From: Anaerosacchariphilus polymeriproducens
GTDB lineage: Bacteria; Bacillota; Clostridia; Lachnospirales; Lachnospiraceae
DNA length: 58,142 nt
Assembly (NCBI RefSeq): GCF_003363435.1
Contig: NZ_QRCT01000032.1
Coordinates: forward strand, 1-58,142
Reading direction: 5' to 3'
The notes beneath the pieces were generated by a model, which was not told where the DNA came from, ran no database searches, and saw nothing but the letters and a program-made list of their open reading frames with translations. Positions 26,505 through 35,848 of the stretch are shown in pieces; position 1 is the first letter of the stretch; every line of letters starts with the position of its first letter. Position numbers and translations under genes: made by a program.

Positions 26505-28166
26505 TTATTCTTGTTCAAGAGCAAGTGTTCTTGTTGTGATATCACAAACTTCTGCTGGTCCGTAGTATTGGATAGCACCTGGATACACATAACTTGTTTC
26601 AACTGCCCATTCTTCTCTGTTTGCTTCAAAGAATTTAAATGGTTTTCCATCAAGTTCTACAAGAGCTTTTCTAATAACAGGCTTATCTTCGCCATGTCTT
26701 CTTTCCATGTTCATCATCTTAGTGATAGGCAATCCACCAGCAACCCATTCGCTTGCAGGCTTAGAAAGGTTAGATATTTTAGATAAATAACCAGTGTAAC
26801 CATATTGAATCAACATAAATGCGTTGTATCCTAATGAGTAGCAATAATCTGAATCGAAGTTTGATGGGAAAGCACATCTTCCTTCATATCCAAAGAAATG
26901 ATGAAGGGCATTGAATTTACCATTGTATGTGCCGTTTTTCTTACGTTCAGCTAATTTGTCTGCAACAAGTGCGGAGAATAATTTTTCTGACTCGATAAGA
27001 GAAACTTGTACATTACCATGTGGATCTCTTTCAAGGAATAACTGTTGTTGAATTCCTTGTGGAAGAATTGCAAATACAGTCATAGATTCTTTTGAAAGTC
27101 CTTGTTCAATAAATGTATATTTTTCTGCCCATGTATTAAGTGCATTGAAATCATCTGCTTTACTTCCTGCGAGTAATTCATTGATTTCACCGATTAAAGT
27201 CGAGAATTCTGGAACGAATTCAACAACACCTTCTGGAATGATTGCAACTCCAAAGTTCATGCCTTTCGCTGATCTCTTTTCAACAGAATCAGCAATATAA
27301 TCCGCAAGTTGAGAAAGAGACATTTTTTTAGCTGCTACTTCTTCAGAGATCAAACAGATATTTGGTTGTGTTTCAAGAGCACATTCTAAAGCAACATGAG
27401 AAGCTGAACGCCCCATAACTTTGATAAAATGCCAATATTTCTTAGCTGAATTTGCATCTCTTTCAATGTTTCCGATTAATTCACTATAAGTTTTAGCTGC
27501 TGTATCAAAACCGAAAGAACATTCAATTTCTTCATTCTTAAGGTCACCGTCAATTGTCTTAGGGCAACCGATAACTTGAACACCTGTGTTATGAGCTGCA
27601 AAATACTCAGCTAAAATAGCTGCATTTGTATTAGAATCATCTCCACCAATGATAACAATTGCTGTAATGCCATGTTTTTTGCAAACTTCAGCCGCAATTG
27701 CGAATTGTTCATTTGATTCAAGTTTTGTTCTACCAGAACCGATGATATCAAATCCACCAGTATTTCTGAACTCATTAATATATTCATCATCGAATACTAA
27801 TACATCATCTTCAATAAGACCACTTGGGCCGTTTTTAAAACCATAAAGAACATTCTCTTTGTTTGTAGCCTTTAATGCATCATATAAACCACAAATAACA
27901 TTGTGTCCACCTGGTGCTTGACCTCCTGAAAGGATAACTCCTACAACTTGTTTTTTTGACTCAGATGTGTTCTGACCTTTTTCAAATGTAATTTCATTCT
28001 TACCATAGGTGTTAGGAAAGAGAGCCTTAATCTTGTCCTGATCAGCTACACTCTGTGTTTCTTGTCCTTCTTTAACGCCGATTTCTGCGATACCATTTCT
28101 AAGCATTCCTGGAAGTTTAGGAGTATACGCATATCTAGCTTGTTGTAACGGTGAATATTTCATCAT
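26505..28166 (-). CDS. pfp: Diphosphate--fructose-6-phosphate 1-phosphotransferase (PPi-PFK)
   Basis: A 553-aa long-type phosphofructokinase. [16 protein letters not shown] is the nucleotide/PPi site, [10 protein letters not shown] the catalytic loop, [15 protein letters not shown] the fructose-6-phosphate site, and [10 protein letters not shown] carries the Gly-Gly-Asp-Asp signature of PPi-dependent enzymes. It catalyses the reversible PPi-driven phosphorylation of fructose 6-phosphate, common in Clostridia that ferment plant fibre. Monocistronic. Its 5' side (28,190-28,500) contains TGGAACAC/GTGTTCCA arms that flank an AAAGGAGG with no convincing gene behind it; possibly leader structure. 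Confidence 0.95.
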   Translation of the reverse strand: MMKYSPLQQARYAYTPKLPGMLRNGIAEIGVKEGQETQSVADQDKIKALFPNTYGKNEITFEKGQNTSESKKQVVGVILSGGQAPGGHNVICGLYDALKATNKENVLYGFKNGPSGLIEDDVLVFDDEYINEFRNTGGFDIIGSGRTKLESNEQFAIAAEVCKKHGITAIVIIGGDDSNTNAAILAEYFAAHNTGVQVIGCPKTIDGDLKNEEIECSFGFDTAAKTYSELIGNIERDANSAKKYWHFIKVMGRSASHVALECALETQPNICLISEEVAAKKMSLSQLADYIADSVEKRSAKGMNFGVAIIPEGVVEFVPEFSTLIGEINELLAGSKADDFNALNTWAEKYTFIEQGLSKESMTVFAILPQGIQQQLFLERDPHGNVQVSLIESEKLFSALVADKLAERKKNGTYNGKFNALHHFFGYEGRCAFPSNFDSDYCYSLGYNAFMLIQYGYTGYLSKISNLSKPASEWVAGGLPITKMMNMERRHGEDKPVIRKALVELDGKPFKFFEANREEWAVETSYVYPGAIQYYGPAEVCDITTRTLALEQE

Positions 28167-28586
28167 TTATCTCCTTTTTACTTTTAATTTTTATCTACTA
28201 TAAAGATTTTAAGGCATTTTATACTAATTGTAAACTATAAAAAGCAATAATTGTCTTTTTTTTCTATCCTAAACTTAAAATAAATCAATTAATCCATATC
28301 AGTCATTAACGGTTTTGAAACTGTAAACGTTGATACCTAATCCAACTGGAACACTGCCGATGCAATGCCTCCTTTCTTATTATTACTTGCTTTGTGTTCC
28401 AGATATATCTTGCTGTTACCATTTCAGGTTTAATGGTAAATCAATAATTGTACAATTAAATTTTAGAAATTTTTTATTCTAATGTTTTTAATAAAATGAT
28501 TTTTCCTATTGACGCGACATATTATTTATGCCAATATGAAGTCAGCTTCATGCGAAGTTTGTTTCACATCCAAAGGAGGGGGTAAA

Positions 28587-28799
28587 TTGAAAAACAATGT
28601 CAGAAAATTACGGACAGAAGCAAATATGACACAGGTAGAATTGGCTAAATTAGTTAATGTTTCATCAAGAACAATTATATCCATTGAAAATGAGAAATAT
28701 AATCCATCTCTTATACTTGCATATCGTATAGCAGAGATATTTAAAGTATCAATGGAAGATTTATACTGTTTAAAAGAAAATATAACATCGGAGAATTAA
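28587..28799 (+). CDS. Small XRE-family regulator
   Basis: Start chosen at TTG 28587 because AAAGGAGGG lies 6-7 nt upstream; the frame is open back to 28509 without a ribosome site. The 70-aa product is a single Cro/cI HTH (RTEANMTQVELAKLVNVSSRTIISIE) of the YdcN/YozG-like short type. It is 4 bp before a membrane-protein gene, the usual pairing for this group. Confidence 0.85.
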   Translation: MKNNVRKLRTEANMTQVELAKLVNVSSRTIISIENEKYNPSLILAYRIAEIFKVSMEDLYCLKENITSEN

Positions 28800-28803
28800 C
28801 AAA

Positions 28804-29121
28804 ATGAATGAACAAATTATACTACTTATCTTAATAGTAATAGCAGCATTATCTACAGTGAGCTTCTATTTATGGAGCGCTATATTACAAGTACAAAATA
28901 AAAATGATGAACGTTGGACTCTTGTTCTGCTAAAATCCAAAAGTTTTGCAGAGGTTGCCAATGGGTTATTAACTATCTTAGTAGCAATTCTACTATGTAT
29001 ACCATCAATACAAGAAGTACTCGTCCCACTTAAAAGAATATTATTTGCGGGGATACTATTTTTCGGTCTTCGAAATTTATTAGAACTTATTGGACTTATC
29101 TATTATGATCGAAAGCTATAA
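28804..29121 (+). CDS. Small membrane protein paired with XRE regulator
   Basis: A 105-aa protein with three likely membrane helices (about 4-26, 52-70, 77-97). It starts 4 bp after the regulator stop, so the two are co-translated. XRE plus small integral membrane protein pairs are common in Firmicutes and the membrane partner may tune the regulator; here this is inference. Confidence 0.7.
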   Translation: MNEQIILLILIVIAALSTVSFYLWSAILQVQNKNDERWTLVLLKSKSFAEVANGLLTILVAILLCIPSIQEVLVPLKRILFAGILFFGLRNLLELIGLIYYDRKL

Positions 29122-29265
29122 ATATAAACTCCATCACAGTGGAACAAAAAATCTAAACCGCTAGTTTTAATATGCTCCTTTATAAATAGACACCGTCACC
29201 TCCTCATAATAGCGATTAGGCTACAAATTTATAGTTAAACCTTCATGTGTAAGAGTTCTTTTTTA

Positions 29266-30504
29266 TTATTCTGTGATTATATGAATGGGATTCGCATTCG
29301 TTACAAATATCATACTATCGTAAAGTACTGCAGGTGGTTGAAACATTCGGTAACTTGGAGGAATAAGACGCATCAACCAAGAATATCTTTCTCCCAGAGT
29401 ACCCATGTAGGTATATTGCAAAATCAGTTCCGCTAATTCGGAATCATGCGGAATATCCCTAAAATTCAACCAACAAATTTCTAACCCAGCCATTTTTGCT
29501 GTTTTTGCCAGTGGACTATGGGAATAAAATATTTGATTTGTACGTTTACCTAATGAGCTGGAAGGTAGATTACAGTTTGTTTTATAAAAATCAGTACCGA
29601 TTACATAATAACCATTGTCTGTTTTATTGGAAAGTAGCTTGCCCATGGAATCAAAGCTACCCCATTTAGCCACATGACTGTTATGACCTGAAACAAAGAT
29701 ACGCTCATAGCCAAGCTGTTGCTCTTGCTGTAATATCCACTCCACATTCTCAGCCATAAGTTTATCTCTTAATGTACTGCTATTTGTGCCCACTTGAAGC
29801 TCACAGTATTGCAGAAGCATATCTGCGAAGTGTACTGCTTGTGCAGCATTTTTCTTGCCCTCAAGCTCGGTTTTAACCTGTGTTATAATTTCCATTCGGG
29901 CAGAGTTGTCATACTCACTGCTCCATTCCTCACCGTCCATGAGTTTTTTCAAGTTCTTGGTATCCACGCCAAGCTCCTTGCAGAATTTCAACAAGAAATG
30001 AAAACTGTGAGCATATCTTTGCATATCAAAACCGTAGAAACGCAGATCATCACCTTCCGCAGCATTGTCATTATACTGTCGCATATACGAAATAAGCTTA
30101 GCCATTTCATCTGTGCGATATATAGCAAAACCGATAGCTGCTGCAGCCGCTTGAGCTGTTCCTTTGCCACCGTGTATGTAGCGATTTACCTGCTCACAAC
30201 CGCCGAAGTCTCCTTCCAATGCAAAGGCTCGCATGTTGTATTTGTTTACCATTTGTTTGAATACGTCCAACTTAAGCTGTTGAAATTCTACATTTCCGTG
30301 TGTAGCTTCTCCTAAGGCTATTATTCTGGTATTTTCCGGTATTGTAATATCTTCCACCGACTGTGCATATTTGGCAAATTCCTCTGGATTTGCATTTTTT
30401 CCTGTACTAAAGCCACCGAAGTGCATAAAAATGAATGCTGCCAAAAGGATTGCTCCTAATAAACTCAAAACGATGTACCGTATTTTAAAGTGTTTTGTTT
30501 TCAT
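29266..30504 (-). CDS. Erythromycin-esterase-like protein, membrane-anchored
   Basis: A 412-aa protein with an N-terminal membrane anchor (about 10-30). RIIALGEATHGNVEFQQLK is the family hallmark with the Glu and His near the active site; FALEGDFGG and FVSGHNSHVAKWG are further EreA/SuccA-like motifs. Relatives hydrolyse macrolide lactones, but most chromosomal members have unknown substrates. The export anchor is unusual for a resistance esterase, so I would not predict macrolide resistance. A membrane-anchored XRE gene lies 48 bp upstream. Confidence 0.82.
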   Translation of the reverse strand: MKTKHFKIRYIVLSLLGAILLAAFIFMHFGGFSTGKNANPEEFAKYAQSVEDITIPENTRIIALGEATHGNVEFQQLKLDVFKQMVNKYNMRAFALEGDFGGCEQVNRYIHGGKGTAQAAAAAIGFAIYRTDEMAKLISYMRQYNDNAAEGDDLRFYGFDMQRYAHSFHFLLKFCKELGVDTKNLKKLMDGEEWSSEYDNSARMEIITQVKTELEGKKNAAQAVHFADMLLQYCELQVGTNSSTLRDKLMAENVEWILQQEQQLGYERIFVSGHNSHVAKWGSFDSMGKLLSNKTDNGYYVIGTDFYKTNCNLPSSSLGKRTNQIFYSHSPLAKTAKMAGLEICWLNFRDIPHDSELAELILQYTYMGTLGERYSWLMRLIPPSYRMFQPPAVLYDSMIFVTNANPIHIITE

Positions 30505-30552
30505 AACTGATATACCCTCTCGTTTTTGATGTGAATATTCTCTACGCCGAGT

Positions 30553-30912
30553 TTATTTCACTTCGTGTAATAGTTCTTCAGTAGAGATTTTAAATAATTT
30601 TGCAAGTGCAATTAAATTAGAGGTACTGGGGTCAGACATTCCATTCTCCCATTTAGATACTGCTTGTCTGCTTACACCAATTGCCTCTGCAACAAATTCT
30701 TGCGTCATATTACATTCTTCTCGATGCTGTTTTAAAACCTTGCCAAGAGATTTTCTGATGCCTGACTTTTCTTTCCTAACATCTTCTGATTTGATATATT
30801 TAATGAGTGCTTTTATTACAAATATACCCAAGAGAATAAATATTACTACCACTGCCAGCCCAATAAGAAGAACTATACCAAAGATGACTGTTCCTAAAAA
30901 ATCAAGTTTCAT
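30553..30912 (-). CDS. Membrane-anchored XRE-family regulator
   Basis: A 119-aa protein with a long N-terminal membrane helix (about 9-38), then a cytoplasmic Lys-rich linker and a C-terminal HTH (NMTQEFVAEAIGVSRQAVSKWE). It is the upstream gene of the esterase-like gene and probably in the same operon. Start supported by AAAGGAGTTG. Upstream, GCAACC-like repeats (about 30,950-31,000) could be binding sites. The gap to 31,262 holds nothing else I can support. Confidence 0.78.
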   Translation of the reverse strand: MKLDFLGTVIFGIVLLIGLAVVVIFILLGIFVIKALIKYIKSEDVRKEKSGIRKSLGKVLKQHREECNMTQEFVAEAIGVSRQAVSKWENGMSDPSTSNLIALAKLFKISTEELLHEVK

Positions 30913-31262
30913 GCTATCAACTCCTTTCTTGTATTTACTATATCAGTATTTTGCGGTTGCCACCACCAACTATCACGCTATTTTCAGTTGCACTTGGGTT
31001 GCAAACATAAAATAGCGTTATTTTTGCCTTAAAAAAACATTTCAATCATTTCTGAGCCCGCATTTTACTTAATACACACTAATTATCTAAAAGCAATAGA
31101 CTGGTCTGGCACATAAAGGTCCTCTTTGCATGCCCAAAACGCAATCATGGAGCGGCATCCATAAGGATACCACCCCAACTATTGACAAAAAGCCTTTTTT
31201 ACAACCCATTCTTTTTATCATATACCACTATTTATCACTCTACATAATATGTTATTTGAAAA

Positions 31263-31811
31263 CTATAATTTTTTCATCATCCAGTCTGCATCTGCATATT
31301 TTCCATTTGCATATTTCACATTATGAGGAAAACTTCCATATTTCTCAAATCCTAACTGTTTATATAGAGTAATTGCCGCTTTATTATCTGTAATTACTTC
31401 AAGTTCGACTTGTTCATACCCAATTTCTTTTGCCAATTCAAGAACCTTCAACATCATTTTTTTTCCAATTCCAATTCCGCAAAATTCCTTATATAAAGCA
31501 ATTGATATATCACCACGATGAGCATACCTCTTATACGACCCAATTCCCATAAGAGAGCAGTTTCCTATATGCTTTCCGTCAATTGTAGCAACGAGAATTA
31601 ATTCACGTTCTGCATTTATACTTCTTTTTATAAAATGCTCTTCTTGTTCATGTGTTAAAACAACTTCATCTGATTCTCTAGTCAAAAAAGGTGTTTCACT
31701 TGTAGTAATTTTTAAGTATTTAATTAGATCATCGGCATCTGATACCTCTGCATTTCGTAAAATAACATTTCTTCCTAGTTTATCTATAATTGATATAGAC
31801 TTAAATTTCAT
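31263..31811 (-). CDS. GNAT-family N-acetyltransferase (RimI/RimL-like)
   Basis: A 182-aa acetyltransferase with acetyl-CoA motif ALYKEFCGIGIGKKMMLKVL and the late motif NKAAITLYKQLGFEKYGSFP; ends in DWMMKKL. Substrate unknown; similar proteins act on small amines or protein N-termini. Monocistronic. The gap 31,812-32,051 is AT-rich with no gene. Confidence 0.87.
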   Translation of the reverse strand: MKFKSISIIDKLGRNVILRNAEVSDADDLIKYLKITTSETPFLTRESDEVVLTHEQEEHFIKRSINAERELILVATIDGKHIGNCSLMGIGSYKRYAHRGDISIALYKEFCGIGIGKKMMLKVLELAKEIGYEQVELEVITDNKAAITLYKQLGFEKYGSFPHNVKYANGKYADADWMMKKL

Positions 31812-32051
31812 AAATATATCTCCTAGATTTTTATTTTTACATTAAATTATGTTTTAAAATGAGTTAATTATATCCGCTTCTGACATGTGGCTCCTAATTT
31901 TAAATTTTTTATTTATAATTACTGTAAATAACTTATCTGTACATTCAAATGCCAAATGGCAATAGCAATATATAGTATATATAAAGTATACTATATATTT
32001 AAATATACCACTTTTAATTATTATATCAACTAATCGGGGTGTAATTGTTAC

Positions 32052-32470
32052 AGTGCGGAATTTAAGACTAAGTGTGTTGAACTTTATATTTCTGGAAAAA
32101 TGTATGTTAGTGAAATTGTAACAAAATACAATATTCCAGATTCATCTATTCTTAAAAGATGGATTAAGGGTTATAATGCCAATAGAGTACTTAAGGATTA
32201 CAATCCTAAGCGGGAGGTCTATATGGCAGAAGCAAGAAGAAAAAAATCGTAGAATACTTTATAAATCATAACCGTAACTATAAGGAAACCGCATCTTTAT
32301 ATGATGTCTCTTATAGCCAAGTTTATAGTTGGGTAAAAAAATATGATGCTAAAGGAGAAGATAGTTTAAAAGATCGTAGAGGTTATCATAAACCTAATGA
32401 CCAAGTAGATGAATTAGAGCGTTTGAGAAGAGAAAAAGAAACTGTATTTAAGTACTATATTAGACTTTGA
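32052..32470 (+). mobile_element. IS3/IS150-type transposase OrfA remnant, frameshifted
   Basis: The first frame reads AEFKTKCVELYISGKMYVSE through SSILKRWIKGYN to a TAG at 32250-32252; the next frame continues KKIVEYFINHNRNYKETASL ... SYSQVYSWVKKYDAKG ... DELERLRREKETV to TGA 32468-32470. Two HTH units and the leucine-zipper start of an IS150-like OrfA are present. The break is in a 7-A run. No OrfB or terminal repeats are seen. Confidence 0.8.
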
Positions 32471-32680
32471 TATGGCAGGGGTTGTTTATATACCAGGGGC
32501 AAAATACCTTTTGACCCAACATCATACTAGGAATTTTCTCCGAAATTCCCTAGTATATAATAGGCACTTCTTACCAAAAAGATTGTTTTACAAAGTTCTA
32601 CCATATAAGTATCACCCTATTCATTTTAGAATACATGTTAATTCAGTATCAATTATTTCTAAATGTTACACAGAATCAGC

Positions 32681-33661
32681 TTATTTATAATTTCTGATTA
32701 CTCCCAAATCCCAGATAAGCTGCTGATATGTAGGGCCGTTTAAGTTGGTGGTACCCTGAATAAGGAAATCTACCCTGTTAATATCATTGATCTCCAACTT
32801 TTGGTTATATCCGAAGCGTATAATTTCTCCGTGAGAAACATTAGTTGTCCACTTGGCTGCATTATAGGAAAGGTTTCCGCGATATGCCCATTTTTCAGCA
32901 ACTTGTGTCCAAGGACCGCCTGCACCTGATGAGGTCCAAAGTTCATAATAACGGCCATCCTTTTGATCTTCCACAATCAAATAATATTTTCCGTCTGCTT
33001 TTGACTTATATACATGTGCACCTTCAAAGGTATTGGATATTGCGACTGTAGGTGAGCCCCAGCCTTTCGGGAAATTGGCCAGTTTTGTCTTGCGTACATA
33101 CAGTTTACCGGATCCGTCACTTGGTGTGTTATACATATAGGCATAGGTATCGTCGCAGATAATATAATAATCCCATCCCATATTTCCTGATATGCCAAAG
33201 GATTTTGGTCCGGACCAGGAATTAGGATCTGCTATATTTCTTGTGGTTGCGTAGGCTGCTCCATGTGTTCCGTCCTGGTAAACCAGATACCATAAACCCT
33301 GTGGCTCATAATAGAACACTTCAGGTGCGCAAAAATAGCTTTCGCCGATTTTACTTAAATAGGTACGCGAAGCACTTTTTAATCCTGAAATGGTACTGGC
33401 AGATGTATAAAGCATCTGCCAGCCGCCGCCTTTATTGGCGCCGGTATAGAATACGTGATATTTACCGCCGTAGTATACGATGCTTGGATCCTTTGCGGCA
33501 TAATAATCATATGGATATGCTTGTCCATGGTTAATGACAGGTGAATCGACATACCATGTTGGATATGCATTAGCTGCAGCTTTTACTTGAGAACCTGCAA
33601 CTGGAAATATTAAAACTAGTCCAATTATAAATGCAGAACTTAACCTTATTAATTGTTTCAT
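32681..33661 (-). CDS. Secreted GH62 alpha-L-arabinofuranosidase
   Basis: A 326-aa protein: signal peptide (MKQLIRLSSAFIIGLVLIFP ... VKAA), then a complete GH62 five-bladed domain with YYAAKDPSIVYYGGKYHVFY (general base Asp), CAPEVFYYEPQGLWYLVYQD, DTYAYMYNTPSDGSGKLY and FEGAHVYKSKADGKYYL (general acid Glu). It removes arabinose from arabinoxylan or arabinan. No binding module is attached. The gene is noticeably richer in G+C than its surroundings and lies between transposase remnants, suggesting transfer. An inverted repeat ACTAGGAATTT/AAATTCCCTAGT lies downstream (32,526-32,556). Confidence 0.92.
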   Translation of the reverse strand: MKQLIRLSSAFIIGLVLIFPVAGSQVKAAANAYPTWYVDSPVINHGQAYPYDYYAAKDPSIVYYGGKYHVFYTGANKGGGWQMLYTSASTISGLKSASRTYLSKIGESYFCAPEVFYYEPQGLWYLVYQDGTHGAAYATTRNIADPNSWSGPKSFGISGNMGWDYYIICDDTYAYMYNTPSDGSGKLYVRKTKLANFPKGWGSPTVAISNTFEGAHVYKSKADGKYYLIVEDQKDGRYYELWTSSGAGGPWTQVAEKWAYRGNLSYNAAKWTTNVSHGEIIRFGYNQKLEINDINRVDFLIQGTTNLNGPTYQQLIWDLGVIRNYK

Positions 33662-33963
33662 ATATATACTCCTTCCTTTTAGGCAAATATGTACTACATA
33701 AAATAAATAGGATGATGCTTATATTGTAGATATTTGATATTTTTTGTCTTAAAACTAAGTATTACAACCAGTTAATTACAAAAAAATTGTTGTCAAAGTC
33801 CGATAGTTATATAAGTCAATGAAATAGCCACTAATAACAAGCTTTTGATAATATAAAGCTGCAATTCAACCTTCCATACTGCGAGTTGCTTTCAGTAAAA
33901 TTTTTATAAAAGCTTACAGTTATCAATTATGTAAATGGTTTATCTTATCATTTTTTATAACTA

Positions 33964-34143
33964 GATTGGGCTGCTCAACTTAAAATCAACCCTCTCTATG
34001 CCATTCTTAGCTGCTTTGCATTCGGTGACACTCCGGGGGGTGATACATTCTATGACTTTCTTTCATGACTATGGGATTCTGATGAGAGCCATCTTTCTTC
34101 CCATATTCATTCTTTAAAAGCCAAAGTTTTGTGTAAACTCTAA
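33964..34143 (+). mobile_element. Transposase N-terminal remnant
   Basis: In one frame: DWAAQLKINPLYAILSCFAF, GDTPGGDTFYDFLS, a TGA at 34066-34068, then LWDSDESHLSSHIHSLKAKV and stop at 34141. The pattern QLKI-PLYAILS-F-GDTPG-TFYDF-LW is typical of the N-terminus of a clostridial DDE transposase family, which I cannot name with certainty. A hairpin AAGGACAG/CTGTCCTT lies just beyond (about 34,175-34,210). The preceding stretch 33,662-33,963 contains no gene. Confidence 0.6.
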
Positions 34144-34270
34144 AAACTGATATAAGATATATTATTAGTTATGCAAGGACAGGACCGCTATTTCTGAGTT
34201 CTGTCCTTGTCTGTATTATAACGCTGATTTTTTGTATGTCAATAAAACTGGCTGAGTTTGGCCAGTTTTA

Positions 34271-34425
34271 TTAATAGCCAGTTAGGCATTCTTCAAAATA
34301 AATCTCTAGTTGGGAATGGATTACACCCCAGTCTTACCGCTGGCCAGTCCACTTTTTCGTGATGTCCATTGTGGCTAGAAACAGAATTTTCAGCAGGCTG
34401 TCATCAATGGGGAATAGAAAACTTC
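34271..34425 (-). mobile_element. IS256-family transposase C-terminal remnant
   Basis: On the minus strand: FPIDDSLLKILFLATMDITK, KWTGQR, a TAA, then DWGVIHSQLEIYFEECLTGY and stop (34271-34273). The D-S-L-K-x-L-x-L-A-T...KKWT...W motif is the conserved C-terminus of IS256 transposases. The rest is missing. The stretch 34,426-34,729 holds only a frame (34,442-34,624) with no family features. Confidence 0.75.
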
Positions 34426-34729
34426 GAAGAAATCAAAAACCTTATTTCTGGGAATGGAATGAACCTTGGATTCTCAGGTGTTGATACGCATACACAATTA
34501 TATACAGGATCATCAAAATTCGAATTAACAGAAAAATAGAAAAGTCCGCCTTTAGTCCACTGAACCAAAAGTTAATCTGCTCTATATGTTGACAGCATGA
34601 ACCCACAGCCGTGCTGAAAGGCAAAAAGAAAGGCCCCGATTCCTACCTAAATAGAAACCAGAGCCTTCCGCTCTTGGGATAGCCTAGCACGACTGCCCCC
34701 TACTGTAAACATATTGAATTAATTTCACA

Positions 34730-35005
34730 CTAATCATTAACTCTGGTCCAGTGGACTAAAACTTTCTTAATGCTCATAATCATATGGACTCGATACTCTT
34801 TTTCTTTTACTGCACTGTTTCCTGGAATTGCAGCTTGCGCCTCCTCTTGTGATGAATACAAACGATGTTCTTTCACTTGAATTCCGCCACCTGTATTAAA
34901 ACGAATTAGATAGATTCCACCAGAGCATTTCACAATCGTTACTTACCTTACAATTCTATTTGATTCAACAATATATGCCGTATCTCCAACTCTAAAACGA
35001 GACAT
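34730..35005 (-). pseudogene. Small hypothetical protein gene interrupted by one TAA
   Basis: From ATG 35005, with GGGAGATG upstream, the frame reads MSRFRVGDTAYIVESNRIVR, then TAA (34943-34945), and continues in frame VTIVKCSGGIYLIRFNTGGG ... HRLYSSQEEAQAAI to 34730. The whole is a compact, conserved-looking ~91-residue beta-rich protein. An internal GTG (34933) could restart translation of the last 67 codons. Function unknown. It adjoins the defence operon downstream of the HNH gene. Confidence 0.55.
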
Positions 35006-35046
35006 TAAATCATCTCCCTATTAAACAGCTATTTTACTATTATATA

Positions 35047-35829
35047 TCATCCTTGATAAATCACATCATTATGATACTCAATAAATTTTTTATCTGGAAT
35101 AAACTTATCTGGCAGAATGATTTTTTCATGTTCATATGAATAAAACCAAGACTTTGTATTTTCATCCATTTCTACATCCTTAATCTTAGAAGACATTATC
35201 AGTCTATATTCTGAATCTAATGTAATCAATCCCTTGTCAAAAGCTTTATCATGCAATGCATTAAGACTCAAACCATTCCTTGGATTTGTTCTTTCTGCTT
35301 TTGAATCGCTAACTGACCAAGGCTTAATATGACTTGCAATTAGCAGTTCTGGTTTTCGAATTCCTGTAATACAACATTGATTGCCATATGCCATAAGCAC
35401 CGATGTTCTAAAAAAATATTGACCAATCCTTGCCTTTGTTTCTATTTCTCTATATTCACCTGCCGGAATCATTTCAATTCCAAGTTGCGGATTTAAGCTT
35501 TCAATTGATACTTTGTTATATTTAGCAAGAATTATCTGTGCCTGATAAGATAATTCTTCCCAGTCATTTGAAAATTCGTCAAATATCTCTTTATCTAACT
35601 TACTTCCATTTGCCATTCCTTTAACGTCTCTAGCAATTAATGTCGGATCAAAATGAGCTAAATTCGCCATCTTCAATCCAACAGAACTAGGCGTTCTACC
35701 TATCAAATTTGCTAACTCTATTATGTCCTTATTAGTTTTAGCAATTTTTGAAAAGGGCGTTTTACAATATAAATCAAATGCCAAAATAGTTTCTTCTCTC
35801 GTCCATTTCTCACGATATTTGATAGCCAT
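35047..35829 (-). CDS. HNH endonuclease, last gene of the defence operon
   Basis: A 260-aa protein. Residues ~153-205 carry an HNH domain: CCITGIRKPELLIASHIKPW, then NPRNGLSLNALHDKAFDKGL. This is the HNH_2-type found in restriction endonucleases. The N-terminal ~60 residues (KWTREETILAFDLYCKTPFS ... IGRTPSSVGLKMANLA) resemble the DNA-reading wing of this group. Starts 19 bp after the stop of the 974-aa gene, so co-transcribed. It adds a second nuclease beside the AlwI-like enzyme. Confidence 0.85.
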   Translation of the reverse strand: MAIKYREKWTREETILAFDLYCKTPFSKIAKTNKDIIELANLIGRTPSSVGLKMANLAHFDPTLIARDVKGMANGSKLDKEIFDEFSNDWEELSYQAQIILAKYNKVSIESLNPQLGIEMIPAGEYREIETKARIGQYFFRTSVLMAYGNQCCITGIRKPELLIASHIKPWSVSDSKAERTNPRNGLSLNALHDKAFDKGLITLDSEYRLIMSSKIKDVEMDENTKSWFYSYEHEKIILPDKFIPDKKFIEYHNDVIYQG

Positions 35830-35848
35830 AAAACCTCCTTCTCAAAAG

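Noticed and set aside
29266-30504. Macrolide resistance from the erythromycin-esterase-like protein
   Set aside because: Most chromosomal family members have no shown macrolide activity and this one has a membrane anchor; resistance cannot be read from the sequence.
34442-34624. Minus-strand 60-aa frame in the IS graveyard
   Set aside because: No ribosome site, no recognisable family, and it lies among decayed transposase pieces.
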